Positions 1 through 9,964 of a stretch of DNA of 64,000 nt are shown here, one piece after another (within the stretch, counting starts at the first letter, position 1; each line of letters opens with the position of its first letter). The notes beneath the pieces were generated by a model, which saw only the letters and a list, made by a program, of their open reading frames with translations, made no database searches and had not been told where the DNA came from. Position numbers and translations under genes: made by a program. The DNA is from Megalopta genalis (lineage: Eukaryota > Arthropoda > Insecta > Hymenoptera > Halictidae), in NCBI RefSeq assembly GCF_051020955.1, contig NC_135028.1, positions 620,001 to 684,000 on the forward strand. Reading direction: 5' to 3'.

Positions 1-170
1 TGGACAATTTGGAGGGAGGAGATACGATTAGTCTTGCGCCTCGTTTTATAGTTACGAATTATCGACAACTATAAAAACGAAATTTAAGGCTCGAATAATC
101 GTATCTCCCGTTCCAAAATTGTCCAATTTCGTGCACAATCTGAGCGTCGATTAGAGAGACATTACTGTAT
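1..170. mobile_element. FB1 foldback MITE, cut by window start
   Basis: Right-hand part of an FB1 palindrome. It shows the inner stem, the central loop around TATAGTTACGAATTATCG, then the right arm ending GAGAGACATTACTGTAT. The left terminus lies outside the window. The arms still pair over the TAGTTACGAATT centre and the GGACAATTT / AAATTGTCC blocks, with scattered mismatches, so this is an old copy. Confidence 0.85.
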
Positions 171-640
171 CGAGTTCGCGGGCATCGCTTGGCAGCGATG
201 GGATCCCCATCGGAAGTCAAACTCGGCGAAGATATCGGGACCGTTCGGACAACTGCGCTTCGCAGGCCCGACGCGAAGGACACCTGGCCGTCCCGGTATA
301 ACCGTAGGTCAAACATGTAAAATCTATCCGGGCACGTGAGCCGCATATGAACGTGCCCCTGCAAACCAAACTCCGCTACGTGCTCCCTTAATGCGTATAA
401 CGAGGGTCAAAGTATACCGAGGATCGGCGCGGTCCAGGTGCGGAGTTGCATCGGTCTACGAGCGTCCGCGGCTTATCTTCCGGAGAGATAGCCAACCTCT
501 TGTCATTGGAAGGAGGCCACGCTGTGATCCTTAGCCAGCTAACTAGAGCTCGTGCTGTTCTGCATTGCTGATTTGCCTGATAACACCGGCCAGAGATCGG
601 GCGCGGTGATTTATCGATCATGTATGGTCAGCGGTCTGAT
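171..640 (-). pseudogene. Possible degenerate coding-like segment, unidentified
   Basis: Between a full FB1 copy and a mini FB1 copy lies about 630 bp of non-repeat sequence that reads as protein-like on the minus strand. One open segment (about 360 down to 171) has ordinary amino-acid composition, with residues such as RFYMFDLRLYRDGQVSFASG. An adjacent open segment (621 down to 388) lies in another frame, and stops separate them. I recognise no family. It could be a decayed gene fragment, the inner part of a longer relative of the flanking elements, or chance. No splice sites or start are evident. Confidence 0.18.
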
Positions 641-802
641 TTATCGCGCACCTACTCCCTAGATCGGGCATCGGCGACGCTACGCTTCTTGTTTGATCTG
701 GTACAAATTCGCCTCCGATCGAATTCGGTGCTCGCCGGATCTCGTCGAAATAAACGTACAATCTAGTTCGTCGTTTGTATCGCGTCGATATCGATCTTGC
801 GC

Positions 803-886
803 TACAGTGCACGTTCTCCTTAATCGATGCTCGGATTGTGCACAAAAATGGACAATCCGAGCACCAATTAGAGAGACATTACCGTA
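803..886. mobile_element. FB1 miniature remnant (both ends, no centre)
   Basis: An 84-bp sequence begins TACAGT, passes through TCGATGCTCGGATTGTGCAC, turns around at CACAAAAATGGACAATCC, and ends TTAGAGAGACATTACCGTA. It keeps both FB1 outer arms but lacks the GAGGAGATACGATT inner stem and the loop. It is best explained as an internal deletion of a full element across its subterminal inverted repeat. Confidence 0.7.
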
Positions 887-1189
887 CCGTGCCTTCGGTT
901 TACTTTCGTGCATAATTTTATATTTATCGAAGAAGGCGTATTCAATTTTTCTATTTCAATTCGATTATTAACGTATTTCTTAAAATACCACAATAATTAT
1001 TTCAATCTTTCGATACCGAATCTCCTTTATACTTTTCTAGGTCATTCGAAGGCCACCCAGTGTCTTTTTCAAGGCAACATCTTGTACAAGAGATATATAT
1101 TTGTCTTCACTGCGCCATAGAATAGCAAATAAAAATATAATAAATAGTTAAATAAACAGCTTACGATTTTTTATCGAGGTCCTACGAAC

Positions 1190-1640
1190 GCGTGAAAGTC
1201 TCCGAGCGCAAAGACTGCCGTAATTACCGTGAAAGTTACGGCATTATTGTCGCACGAGAGTGCGCTAGCATCTCAATACGTGATCAGCCACTTGGTATCT
1301 CAAGTGGCCGAGATCGCTGTGCTAAATTGGGCTGGACGACCGTTTGTAATACATCCTCAAAGCGGCCGGGTGAATTGTTGAGCCTTCTGAAGGGCTTAAG
1401 GGTCGGCCCACTTCCGCGGTTCTTTGGGGATGGCGCGCCAAGGTCTTTGAGCACGCGGAAAGCTGCCGTTCTAAAAGTTATAGGATTCCAAAGAACCGGG
1501 ATTCTTAACGTTCTTAGAAACACAAAGGACCGGTTTTCTAAGCGCCTTATCAATGCGAAAGGGCGCGTTTCTTAAAGGACTTTGCGATGCTAAGGGCCAC
1601 GATGCCGAGCTTTCTCGCTTCGAGAAATTGTTCATCGTAC
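1190..1640 (+). other. Hairpin-dense unique segment
   Basis: This stretch is mixed-composition sequence with several short perfect inverted repeats in a row: GCCGTAA (1217) with TTACGGC (1236); CGCAC with GTGCG around GAGA (1251-1264); GCCACTTG with CAAGTGGC around GTATCT (1287-1308); and TTTCTCG with CGAGAAA around CTT (1611-1627). GCGCC/GGCGC at 1542-1566 is a further, imperfect stem. A 127-codon frame overlaps it but has a non-ATG start and no recognisable domain. It ends 18 bp before a PB1 element. A structured RNA or a worn repeat is possible; the function is unknown. Confidence 0.3.
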
Positions 1641-1657
1641 TGCTCTGTATCGACGAT

Positions 1658-1930
1658 TTAACCCTTTGCACTCTGAGGGTGGCGACCCCGAGGCACCGCC
1701 GAAAATCGTTATATCACGTTGCAAAATAATGTTTACGTTATCACGTTTGTTTACATCGAAAAGACTGTTAAAAGGATAATTGCTCTACTTATAGAGCAAT
1801 AGTAATAAGTAATAAGACTCGATTTTATGCGCGTAAACTGCACCGAGTCGTGTAAAATAGAAACAGCGTAGGTCGGAAAAAGCTGTCTTGGATTCGGAGA
1901 GTTAAAACGATTTCGAGTGCAAAGGGTTAA
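1658..1930. mobile_element. PB1 piggyBac-like MITE, complete
   Basis: The element is bounded by TTAACCCTTTGCACTC on the left and GAGTGCAAAGGGTTAA on the right, giving a 273-bp element with exact terminal inverted repeats starting CCC and flanked by TTAA. TTAA target duplication with CCC...GGG ends is characteristic of the piggyBac superfamily. The interior is AT-rich, has a GGCACCGCCGAAAAT subterminal block shared with other copies, and has no transposase frame, so the element is nonautonomous. Confidence 0.85.
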
Positions 1931-4150
1931 ATCTGATTTCCGTAGCAAAGCTTCGCTGTTTTCGGTCGTCAAGCATTATTTATCCGCGGCAGCCGGTACG
2001 CTCCTTTGTCGAAAGAATTCTGATCGACGTCGGCTAATTGACTCTTTGAGCGCGGAACGTTCTGATTGGCATACTAGTTACGAAAACTGTTCCGACGAAG
2101 TAATTGCTCAAATTCGTTTAGGAAAAGGCCTCCCTCCTCCCCTCGCCGAATACTCCTTAGCCCGTTGAACGTCGAGCGCGAAATCCCAAACAACGCTTGG
2201 CAAATATTTCGCCGAGAGGAACTCGCGCGCGCGTAAATGAAATCACATTGACCTAATGACGAACGACGTCAAAGCCGCCGGTAGACGCGATCTAGTCGAA
2301 AATGGGATTATTTTTCAAAGGGAAACGATCGGCGTTTGGTCTTTCCGGCATGTTTTCGGACGGCGCGTGTACAGAGCGGCCGAAGTATGCTTGTCGCTCG
2401 GCCCGTTCGCTCTGTCGAAAAACGCGCCGCGTTTGCATGGAAACGTACGCATACAAGCTCAGCAATTAACTTTGTCAACAATGCTGCGTTCACCGTGGCC
2501 CCGCCGCGCGCCAAAAGTCAGTTTTGATTACGCGCGGAACAATATAGACGAGCGCCGGCCAAAAGTATCCCCGTTCGCCGGGGCTCATTGTTCTTCTATT
2601 TCGCTCCCGTTTGCCAACTGTTTAATCCAATTCGGCCGGCGGATCTAGATAGAGCACGAACATGCTTCAGACACCCTATCGAACCCTTGTTTGGGCCAAC
2701 AACCGTGCGAGCACGGCCTCCGTCGCGAAGCGGCCGCATGGAAGAACGCCGCGCGTCCCGTGTTTTCGCATTCCGAGAGATATTGTTGCTTCGAGTTCCG
2801 CTCGCGAGTTCTTCTCGCGTCGGCGGAAGGGATTGGAGAGGTTCCAAGAAGGAAAGATTCAACCTTTTACGCGTCGGTTCTGGCTGAAACGGTTGCGAAC
2901 ACACGGAAAATCACGCGACTTTCATAAGGTACAGCCTGCGTGGCCCGCGAAATTTCTGCTAGAACTGCTGCGAAAGCATAAAGCTCGCACATTTAACAGC
3001 CCAGCGTCCGAACAACTATGTTCGTTGCGCGCCTAAAGTGTCGCCGCAACTTTCACAATGGCCCGGATCCATAGAAATGTGATCCAATTTCTAAATTTTC
3101 ACCCCTTTCCCGACGCACGCTCGTTTAACGCGATTTTCCACGCTTCCGATGGCAGAAATGATTTCGATCGCGCCTCGTTGGATTCGCGTGAAATCGTGCC
3201 ATGATCGTACCGTAACCGTCTACAAAAATATTATTCTGTACAGCCATTTTCTCGCCGAACTCCGAACGCTAAATTATTCAACTCCGCGGTCTTCCGTTCG
3301 AATATTCGACGCGAATGTAAAATATATCTCGCGCGCAACAACGAAGAATTTTAAACATCGAACTTGCACACGCGCTTGTTCGACGGTAAATAAATTACGA
3401 ACTCCGTGCTGAACTCATCCCGCCGGAAGTTCCAGAGTAAATAGGATTCCGAGCTGCGGCTCGCAGCGGGTTCGACGAGACATCCTGCGCCTATAATAAC
3501 GTAGAAACGTCGATGACGGTCTAATGCCGAACATGCGACACATTGTTAAGTCAGCGACTGCCTTAAGCCTGATCGCCGAGACAATGGGCCAGCCCCATTG
3601 TGCTGTTTCTTGCATGGCAATCTGCTTCGTCGTCGACGATTATACAGGCTGTCTCCGAACCGGTGACAAAATTGGAACTACGAACGAACGCGAATCTAAT
3701 AATAGATAGAAAAACGTCAGAATTAAAAGCTTCGCTCTAATTTAACAACTTTCCTGAACTCACGGTTCCGCGATGCTCGTCGCACCTGTTCAGGCGTAAG
3801 CCTAATTCATTAGCTTCCGGTGCAACTTCGATAAAGTTTAAATCCTTAAAATTCCATCATTTCCGGCGGCGCGAGCAGCAATCGCTCGGACGCGCCGCGC
3901 GAAAACGTCGACGTTCGCTCGCGTTTGTAAGCCCGATTGATCATTTGAAAATCTCCGTCTATATATTTCAAACGTCCCGTATATACGAGCTGTGTTGTAT
4001 ATCGTTTGTTCACGGCGACGATAAACGGCGTTCGGCTCTTTTGAATTTCATCGATCCGCTCAGCGAACGAAAACACTAGATGATCGGCCTGTTATAATCG
4101 AACTCGTGCGCAACAGCAGGGTCGAATCCGTTATCGTGACAAACGTTTTC
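1931..4150. other. Unique sequence, no supported gene
   Basis: The segment is CpG-rich between about 2.2 and 2.95 kb and AT-richer after that. Several overlapping frames of 60-130 codons on both strands run through 2256-3036. They overlap each other, share no motif with a known family and have no convincing splice context. I see nothing else in the rest of the stretch. Confidence 0.5.
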
Positions 4151-4170
4151 AATTTTCAATTCGCGGAGGA

Positions 4171-4216
4171 TCGGAGAGGAGGAGGAGGGGGGAGGAGGGC
4201 GCGACGGCACCCCCCG
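4171..4216 (+). repeat. Purine-rich G-run tract
   Basis: GGA/GAG-rich sequence with closely spaced G runs (GGAGGAGGGGGGAGGAGGG) is followed by a C run. The G runs are spaced so that a G-quadruplex could form on the plus strand. It lies about 200 bp upstream of the TATA/initiator candidate. Confidence 0.5.
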
Positions 4217-4397
4217 GAATCGGCTGGAATAAATCTTGACCGGCGGCGATCAGCGGATTTACACGTCTAACGCCGCGATTAGACGAATAAATTGAAGAGC
4301 CGATGACGGCGTAGACGAGCGCGGATAATTCGCCGCTGTCGAGAGCGACGCTCGTCGACAGCGATGGTTATCCAGCTCTGTCCCGCCGCGCGTAGTT

Positions 4398-4426
4398 TAT
4401 AAAACAGCGGCCGGCAATTTTCAGTT
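4398..4426 (+). promoter_or_regulatory. Candidate core promoter (TATA box plus initiator)
   Basis: TATAAAA at 4398 is followed by TCAGTT at 4421, the arthropod initiator consensus, whose A would be +1 at 4423. TATA would then start at about -25 to -27, a little closer than the usual -30 or so. The surroundings are CpG-rich. The first downstream ATG, at 4500, has a strong context (CGCCATGG) but opens only 14 codons before TAG. A GTAGGT donor-like sequence overlaps that stop region. Both motifs are common by chance, so this is a candidate only. Confidence 0.22.
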
Positions 4427-5193
4427 ACGATCGCGAGCGGTATTTTCGGCTGTATCGGCCGCGCTATTACGGCTCGCGCGTTCGTTTTTCAACTTCGCCA
4501 TGGACAATCGAGCGCCCCTCCCGCCCGCACGCACCGCCGCGTAGGTTATCGTCTATCGATCGTTATGGCACGTTGTATTTCCGCGAATTTTCAAACACGC
4601 GCGCGCGTGTGTCAGCCGTCTTTCCCGGCTCTCGATCGTACGTCTGCGATTCGATCGTCGTTGAATATTTATCAAAGTCCCGCCGCGTCGGTTGCCGAAT
4701 AATTACGCGGTAATTACGAATCGCGCGATTAGAAGAACGCGTGAAAGCGGGGCGGCTCGCGAAAGGACAAATGTTACTTTGTTCGCCGGGCCGTCGCGGT
4801 GAAAAGGAGAACGGCGTTATGGGGAAAAAATGTTCTCGGCACAAAGAGCTTACAATTTCATAATTGCGACGCTTTCGCGGTGCCGGCGAAACACGCATAA
4901 AACAATGCTCCCGGGGTAATGTTACACGGCAACACTCGTGTCGCTTGTCCCCGGGAAAATATTGCTTTTTGCAACTGCGCTGGACCGGCCCCGCTCCGAA
5001 GTGTACTTTCGGGGCCCGGCTCGCGTGTTCCATGGCGCGCGGGGGGCGCGCGCCCCGTTCAAGCGGCGAGATTAATTCGTTCTTGCTCGGAACTCTACTC
5101 CGGCGGGTTGAACGAAATTGAAAAAAATCGGCGACGTCGATTCTCGGTGTTGCGCTAACAATAATATAATAATAATGATACCGTTGATATAAA
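4427..5193. other. CpG-rich unique block
   Basis: This is CpG-dense sequence downstream of the promoter candidate, with short alternating CG tracts (GCGCGCGCGTGT near 4600, GGCGCGCGCC near 5045). Overlapping frames run on both strands (minus strand 4563-5033, plus strand 4864-5158) with no recognised domain. It could be a promoter-proximal region; no gene can be called. Confidence 0.35.
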
Positions 5194-5293
5194 ATTATTC
5201 GAGCCCCGCGGCTCGTTTTTATATAATCGTGCCTCGAATTATATTTCTTTATAGATCTCGTAATCTAGGCGTCGATTAGAGAGACATTACCTG
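5194..5293. mobile_element. FB1 right-half copy
   Basis: It starts in the inner stem (ATTATTCGAGCCCCGCGGCT), retains a shortened right arm (AATCTAGGCGTCGATTAGAG) and ends at CATTACCTGTA. The next FB1 copy begins immediately after it, so the two are joined end to end. Confidence 0.7.
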
Positions 5294-5502
5294 TACAGTA
5301 ATGTCTCCTTTACCGACGCTCAGATTGTCCACTACATTTGACGCCCAGATCGCGCACAAAAATGGACGATTTGGGAAGAGGAGATGCGATTATTCGAGCC
5401 TCGCGGCTCGATTTTTATAGCTGTCGGCAATTCGTATCTACTCTCCCTAAATCGTCCATTTTTCTGGACAATCTGAGCGTCAATTGGAGAGACATTACTG
5501 TA
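5294..5502. mobile_element. FB1 foldback MITE, full, with duplicated left subterminal unit
   Basis: It begins ACAGTAATGTCTCC and ends GAGACATTACTGTA. The stem includes TTGGGAAGAGGAGATGCGAT opposite a shortened right arm. The left arm carries two versions of the subterminal unit in tandem (GACGCTCAGATTGTCCAC, then GACGCCCAGATCGCGCAC), joined by TACATT. The copy at 16784 has the same arrangement, so this defines a subfamily. Confidence 0.88.
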
Positions 5503-5952
5503 CTCTGTAACGCCGTAGAATTAAAAAAAAAAATCATGTTCGTTCTATCGTCGAAGAAATCGTTGAGAAATCGTGCCTAAATGATGATATAAATAATAAT
5601 CATGGTCGCGGTGTATTCGTGGATTCGCGGAACGCGATAAGAAAGCGAAGCAAGGCCAGAAGTTAACGACGACAAGAATTCGAACGAAATTACACGAATT
5701 TTCCCTAAGAGATTCCTCGTTTGGCCGACCGATGTAACCGAAAGAAACCGACGCGACGGTTCGCCCTCGAGCAGAAGATTAAAATTTTTCAAATTTCCGC
5801 GGTGCAGCAGTGTTCCGTGGAAATAATGACGGCGAAGTAGCTCTCCTCGGGAGCGGCTGGCACGACTGTACTGAAATCACGAACAGATGGCTTTCCAGTA
5901 TTAAATTTGGTTCGCGGTAAATTACAGGACGCTCGGTCCCGGTTCGCCTCCG

Positions 5953-5971
5953 CTCTCTCTCTCTCTCTCTC
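5953..5971. repeat. (CT)n microsatellite
   Basis: Uninterrupted CT dinucleotides, about nine units. Confidence 0.95.
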
Positions 5972-7230
5972 AGATTCGCCGGAGGGCAACAAAATGTATA
6001 AGCCGCGGACGACCTATCTCCCGTGTCGCCTTACAATTAAAAAGTTAAATTGAAATTATTCCCGTTCTTCCGGGCTTGGTCTACGGATTAAATTGGAGTT
6101 TCCGTTAATGCCGCGCGGTTTCATGAATCTGTCACAGCGTAGCCGGGCGTCGTCGGCCGCGGCCAAAGAAAACTGTCTCCCGCTGCCTCTCTGGTAAACT
6201 AACTTCGCGAATTTTCACCTGCGCGTTCGAACCTCGCGTCGTCTGCCGGCTAACTCCGGTAAATGACGTATCATTATTGACTGACCCAGGCCAGAGTTCT
6301 CCGAAGTTCCCATTGTCGCGATGTTATTTATGGCGCGGCGAGAGAAATGAGAGAGGACTCGAAAACGCGAAATAGAAGTCCGACGCTGCGTGGAACTTTT
6401 CTTTTAAAATATTAAACGGTCGGGGGAAGAGGACCGTACGTGTATTTGCCAGTCGAATAAAAATTTCTTTTCATATTTAATAATTTCATCGAGAGTCGAA
6501 AATAATACAGGGATGTCCTTAAATTCTTTTAACACGTTCGTCGTTTGAAATTTCACCCTTTACAATTTGTATTGTAAATGCATTGTATCGTAAATCCGCG
6601 GTATGCGTTTGATCAACGCGATTATAACGGTTATGGTCGCTCGGTTTTTATTCGTCGACTTCGCCCGAAAATGGTGCAGATTTTTTCAAATTTCGTATTA
6701 ACGTAATTTTGAATGTACATTGCACGACAAACGCGAAGCGTATCCACTCCGGAGAACGTGGAATCCGATCCACAGGTGGAATTACAGTTGATTCGGGTAA
6801 TCTCTTGGCTAAACACAGCGCGAGTTAATACTAAACGTACGGAGCGACGAACGCGAATGACATGCGAAGCCTGGTAAAAATTACAAGATTGGATTTCACC
6901 TGGATTTTCTTGCAATTTTCGTGATACTTGGTTAAATAAATAAATGGGATCGGGAACATTCGAACGTACACACGGCTTTATAATGGAATATAACCGGATA
7001 CGCGATGCCCCTAATTTTCCTTTTTTAATTATTTTGCTTTCTTCGAATAAAATCGGCGAGATTCAATTGTATTTCATTCGCGTACGTTTACAGCGGTATT
7101 TTGTACACTTTTACGCGAAACAAAATCTCGATTGCAACGCAGAATAAATAAAAATCACGTTAAATTTCAAAATGTGCTATCCTTTTGTCCCGCGCTGTAA
7201 TTAAACTGCGGATTTTTATGCGCGATAAAT

Positions 7231-7320
7231 ATGCAAAATGCGTGTGACATTTATGCGGAAAAAATATGCAAAAACTGCAGAATGTGCGCGAACATATGCA
7301 AAATATGCGCGATGCAAAAT
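7231..7320 (+). promoter_or_regulatory. Cluster of octamer-like ATGCAAAA motifs
   Basis: ATGCAAAA occurs at 7231, 7266, 7296 and 7312, all on the plus strand, and most are preceded by AT or TAT. The motif is close to ATGCAAAT, the POU-domain octamer. Four same-strand copies in 90 bp exceed what local AT content would suggest. It may instead be a decayed short tandem repeat, since GCG-containing spacers recur between the copies. Confidence 0.3.
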
Positions 7321-7413
7321 GTACATTATATTAAGTGTTAAAAATCTAATATTAAGCATCGCGAAATAGCGTTAATTAGCGGTGTTCGCCTTCGTTGAGA
7401 AACCGCAGTGAAA

Positions 7414-7633
7414 TACAGTAATGTCTCCCTAATTGACGCTCAGATTGTGCAGGAAAATGAACAATGTGGAAAGAGGAGATACGATTAATTTGAGTCTTGC
7501 AGTTCACTTTTATAGTTGTTGATAATTCGTAACTATAAAACGAGGCGCAAGACTCAAATTAATCGAATCTCCTCTCCCCAAATTGTCCATTTTCGTGCGC
7601 AATCTAAGCGTCGATAAGGGAGACATTACTGTA
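7414..7633. mobile_element. FB1 foldback MITE, full
   Basis: The ends are TACAGTAATGTCTCCC and GGGAGACATTACTGTA, 220 bp apart. The arms pair through GAGGAGATACGATTAATT / AATTAATCGAATCTCCTC, and the loop lies at TTGTTGATAATTCGTAACTA. It is bounded by TA on both sides. No open reading frame of its own is present; frames crossing it are palindrome by-products. Confidence 0.92.
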
Positions 7634-8551
7634 CCTACGCTTGCCCCACCTAATTCCATTAAAGCGGCGCATATCCGTCGAAACAAAGAAACAGTTTCTC
7701 CGTTCCACATTTGTACCGTACGATCCTGATTGGCAAAGCACTGAAATATTCTTTGGTCTATGGGAAGAGCGACTCAAAGGGAAGCAGCAGGCAGGGTTCC
7801 CGTCCTTAAGGGCCATTAAAATCCATGCCGGGGTTTGTTCCAGGACGAAAGACGCTCGTCCGAAGGAAAGAAAGAGAGAAGAAGGAAACTCCGTCGTCGT
7901 AAGAGGGACGAAAACCAGTTCGGTAGTATCGCTTTGGTTCGCTTTACAATTCAAAGGAGGTTCGCGACTCCTTTTAAGTATTCAGGATGCGGAATCGTCG
8001 TGGGAGCACGACAGTAAGCGATGGGCGAGCTTTTTTCCTTTCTTGGCCGCATCGAGGCCGGTTTCTCTCGGTCGTTCGTGACCACCAAGATTATGTCACG
8101 AGGTGGGAGAGGCGTTGTAATTGAAATCCACGCTTAAAATGCAGACGCGGCCTCGCCTCCTTGACAGAACCCGACAACTCGTGGGTTCGCCGAATGAAAA
8201 ATAGAGCGAACGGTTTCTACTTTGCTTCGTCCCGCCGCGGCGGACGCTGTCCCGCCACCAAATTCTTCCGAATACACGAGAGGATTCTCGTGAAACCTCC
8301 TTTGAATTGCAGAACGAATCGGATGCCGGAGTTTTGAGGCGACTCGATTGCGGCCACGGTTTCCTTTTGCGCCCAAGGGTTCAGCCTTGGTTTGTTCTTG
8401 ACCGCGCGGTGTGTACGTCCGTTTGTTCAGCCGGCCGCTCTAACAAGGCAATCTGGCCGGATGCCATTTTCCATTCTTCGTCTGCTAAACAATATTCTTG
8501 CCTACGGTTATTTTCCGTGAACTTTCGGGCTTCTTGCTCTCCGTTCAAGGG
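7634..8551. other. Unique sequence, no supported gene
   Basis: This segment has moderate GC content. A 146-codon frame (7641-8081) and an opposite-strand 116-codon frame overlap each other and extend into the FB1 element, so neither is credible. An AAG/GAA-rich patch lies at 7860-7885. Confidence 0.45.
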
Positions 8552-8623
8552 TACAGTAATGTCTCCCGAATTGACGCTCGGATTGCCCGCAAAAATAGAC
8601 AATTTGGGAGGAGGATTATATTT

Positions 8624-8625
<2 letters not shown>
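8552..8625. mobile_element. FB1 left-half copy running into a TA microsatellite
   Basis: A clear left arm (TACAGTAATGTCTCCC through GACAATTTGGGAGGAGGATT) ends where the inner stem would begin. It is replaced by TATATTTAATA and then a long TA array. No right arm is found beyond the array. Confidence 0.8.

Positions 8626-8690
<65 letters not shown>
8626..8690. repeat. (TA)n microsatellite, about 30 units
   Basis: A nearly pure TA run grows out of the truncated FB1 left arm. Confidence 0.97.
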
Positions 8691-8693
<3 letters not shown>

Positions 8694-9240
8694 TGTATAT
8701 CTTTATATTATATAAAGAGGACATTTTTGTGATTTATCTTCTATGTTATATCACAGTGTGTGACTGATTATATATAAAGCACACTTTAGTTTAGGTCTAC
8801 GCTTTATCCGTACGCTTTATCGCGTGCCTAAGCTGGATCAAATTATTAAAGGTATCGACGTAATTAATTTCAACAAAATTCAATCGAGCAATTACACGAC
8901 GGCGCTAACACGGTTAAATTATCTCGCGCTATATTTCGCGATCGTCCGAAGCGTCGTGCTTGTTTCGACGTCGATGCTTAATTAAGTTTAAGGATAAAAA
9001 AAAAGAAGAATTTCATGGAGTGCCGTTTACGACTCGCTTTGCAAGGAACGTCGAGGCGTTTCGTAATTTTTAAGACGGCGATACGAGTTTCTCACCGGCG
9101 GATCGGGAAAATCGTAAGAATTCATGGCGCCATTATAAATTAAGTGGCAACCTCGCTTTGAGCTCCTCGAGGCGTGCCGGTTTTTATCGGGAACAATAAA
9201 AACGTCTGAACATTTAGCGAGTCGTTACCGGGGCAGTAAA
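8691..9240. other. Unique AT-moderate sequence
   Basis: No gene or repeat family is recognised. An imperfect TATATTATATAAAG patch follows the TA array. Confidence 0.5.
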
Positions 9241-9964
9241 CAATACAGGGTGTCGCAATTTAATTGCGTCCGCATTGTTCGGCGCAGTCGATTCCTGAAA
9301 GTTCGCGATATAAATTTTCCAGAAGTCCCGCCGTACCGTGGAAATACTGAAAACGGTGGAGAGGCTGTTTCTAAAACAAAGTTTCTTACGAATTCTGACA
9401 ATTAATGCACGCTTCGCACGCTAAGCGACAATCGCGATTCAAGCAACGGAATAATTTCTGTATTCCTTTTTATTCGATAATCGCGATTCGTTTCCCGAAG
9501 AGCGTATCGATCGGGGCAGTTCTGCGATACGAATTCCTCGACGCACTGGATTATACTAACTCGACGTACAGCGCGGAATAAAATGGTAATCCGTTCGGAT
9601 ATTCTTGCAGGGATGACACTTTTTTGAATATTATTTTACATTTCTATGATTTAAAATCCGCAGAGTCTAGGTAATCTCAATTTTAAATTGAAAGCAACAT
9701 ATTTCTGGAGAGAAAAAATCTTACACAATAAAGTTACTCGATTTTAAGCAGCGAGTACAACTATTCTTTTGTTAACTGCTTGTTGTTGATCGCTTTCGAG
9801 ATTATTCTGACGGTAACTCTGTACTATTTTTACTGTAAATTGTGTAACGTTTCTCTATTTACAATTTCTATTCTACGCGAAAAAAGAATAAACCGTGGAG
9901 TGAAACAATTTTTACAAGAATGTGTTATTTTCGAGACATTTAAATTGAACACCCTGTGTATTAT
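9241..9964. mobile_element. Possible nonautonomous element with CAGGGTGT termini
   Basis: The left end reads AATACAGGGTGTCGCAATTT. About 0.7 kb away the sequence ...AAATTGAACACCCTGTGTATT occurs, which is AATACACAGGGTGTTCAATT on the other strand. The two ends form an imperfect inverted repeat of about 20 bp, and the CAGGGTGT core is shared with FB2 at 44.3 kb. The interior has no transposase frame. The pairing of these two ends as one element is an inference. Confidence 0.35.

Larger units (their letters stand above)
5503..7413. other. Unique sequence, no supported gene
   Basis: The mixed composition includes a CT microsatellite (5953-5971), AT-rich stretches and scattered short frames. No repeat-family sequence or gene is recognised except the octamer-like motif cluster listed at 7231. 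Confidence 0.5.

Noticed and set aside
4563..5158. Minus-strand 156-codon and plus-strand frames as a possible gene after the promoter candidate
   Set aside because: They overlap in opposite directions and are driven by CpG-rich, stop-poor DNA; no domain or splice structure.
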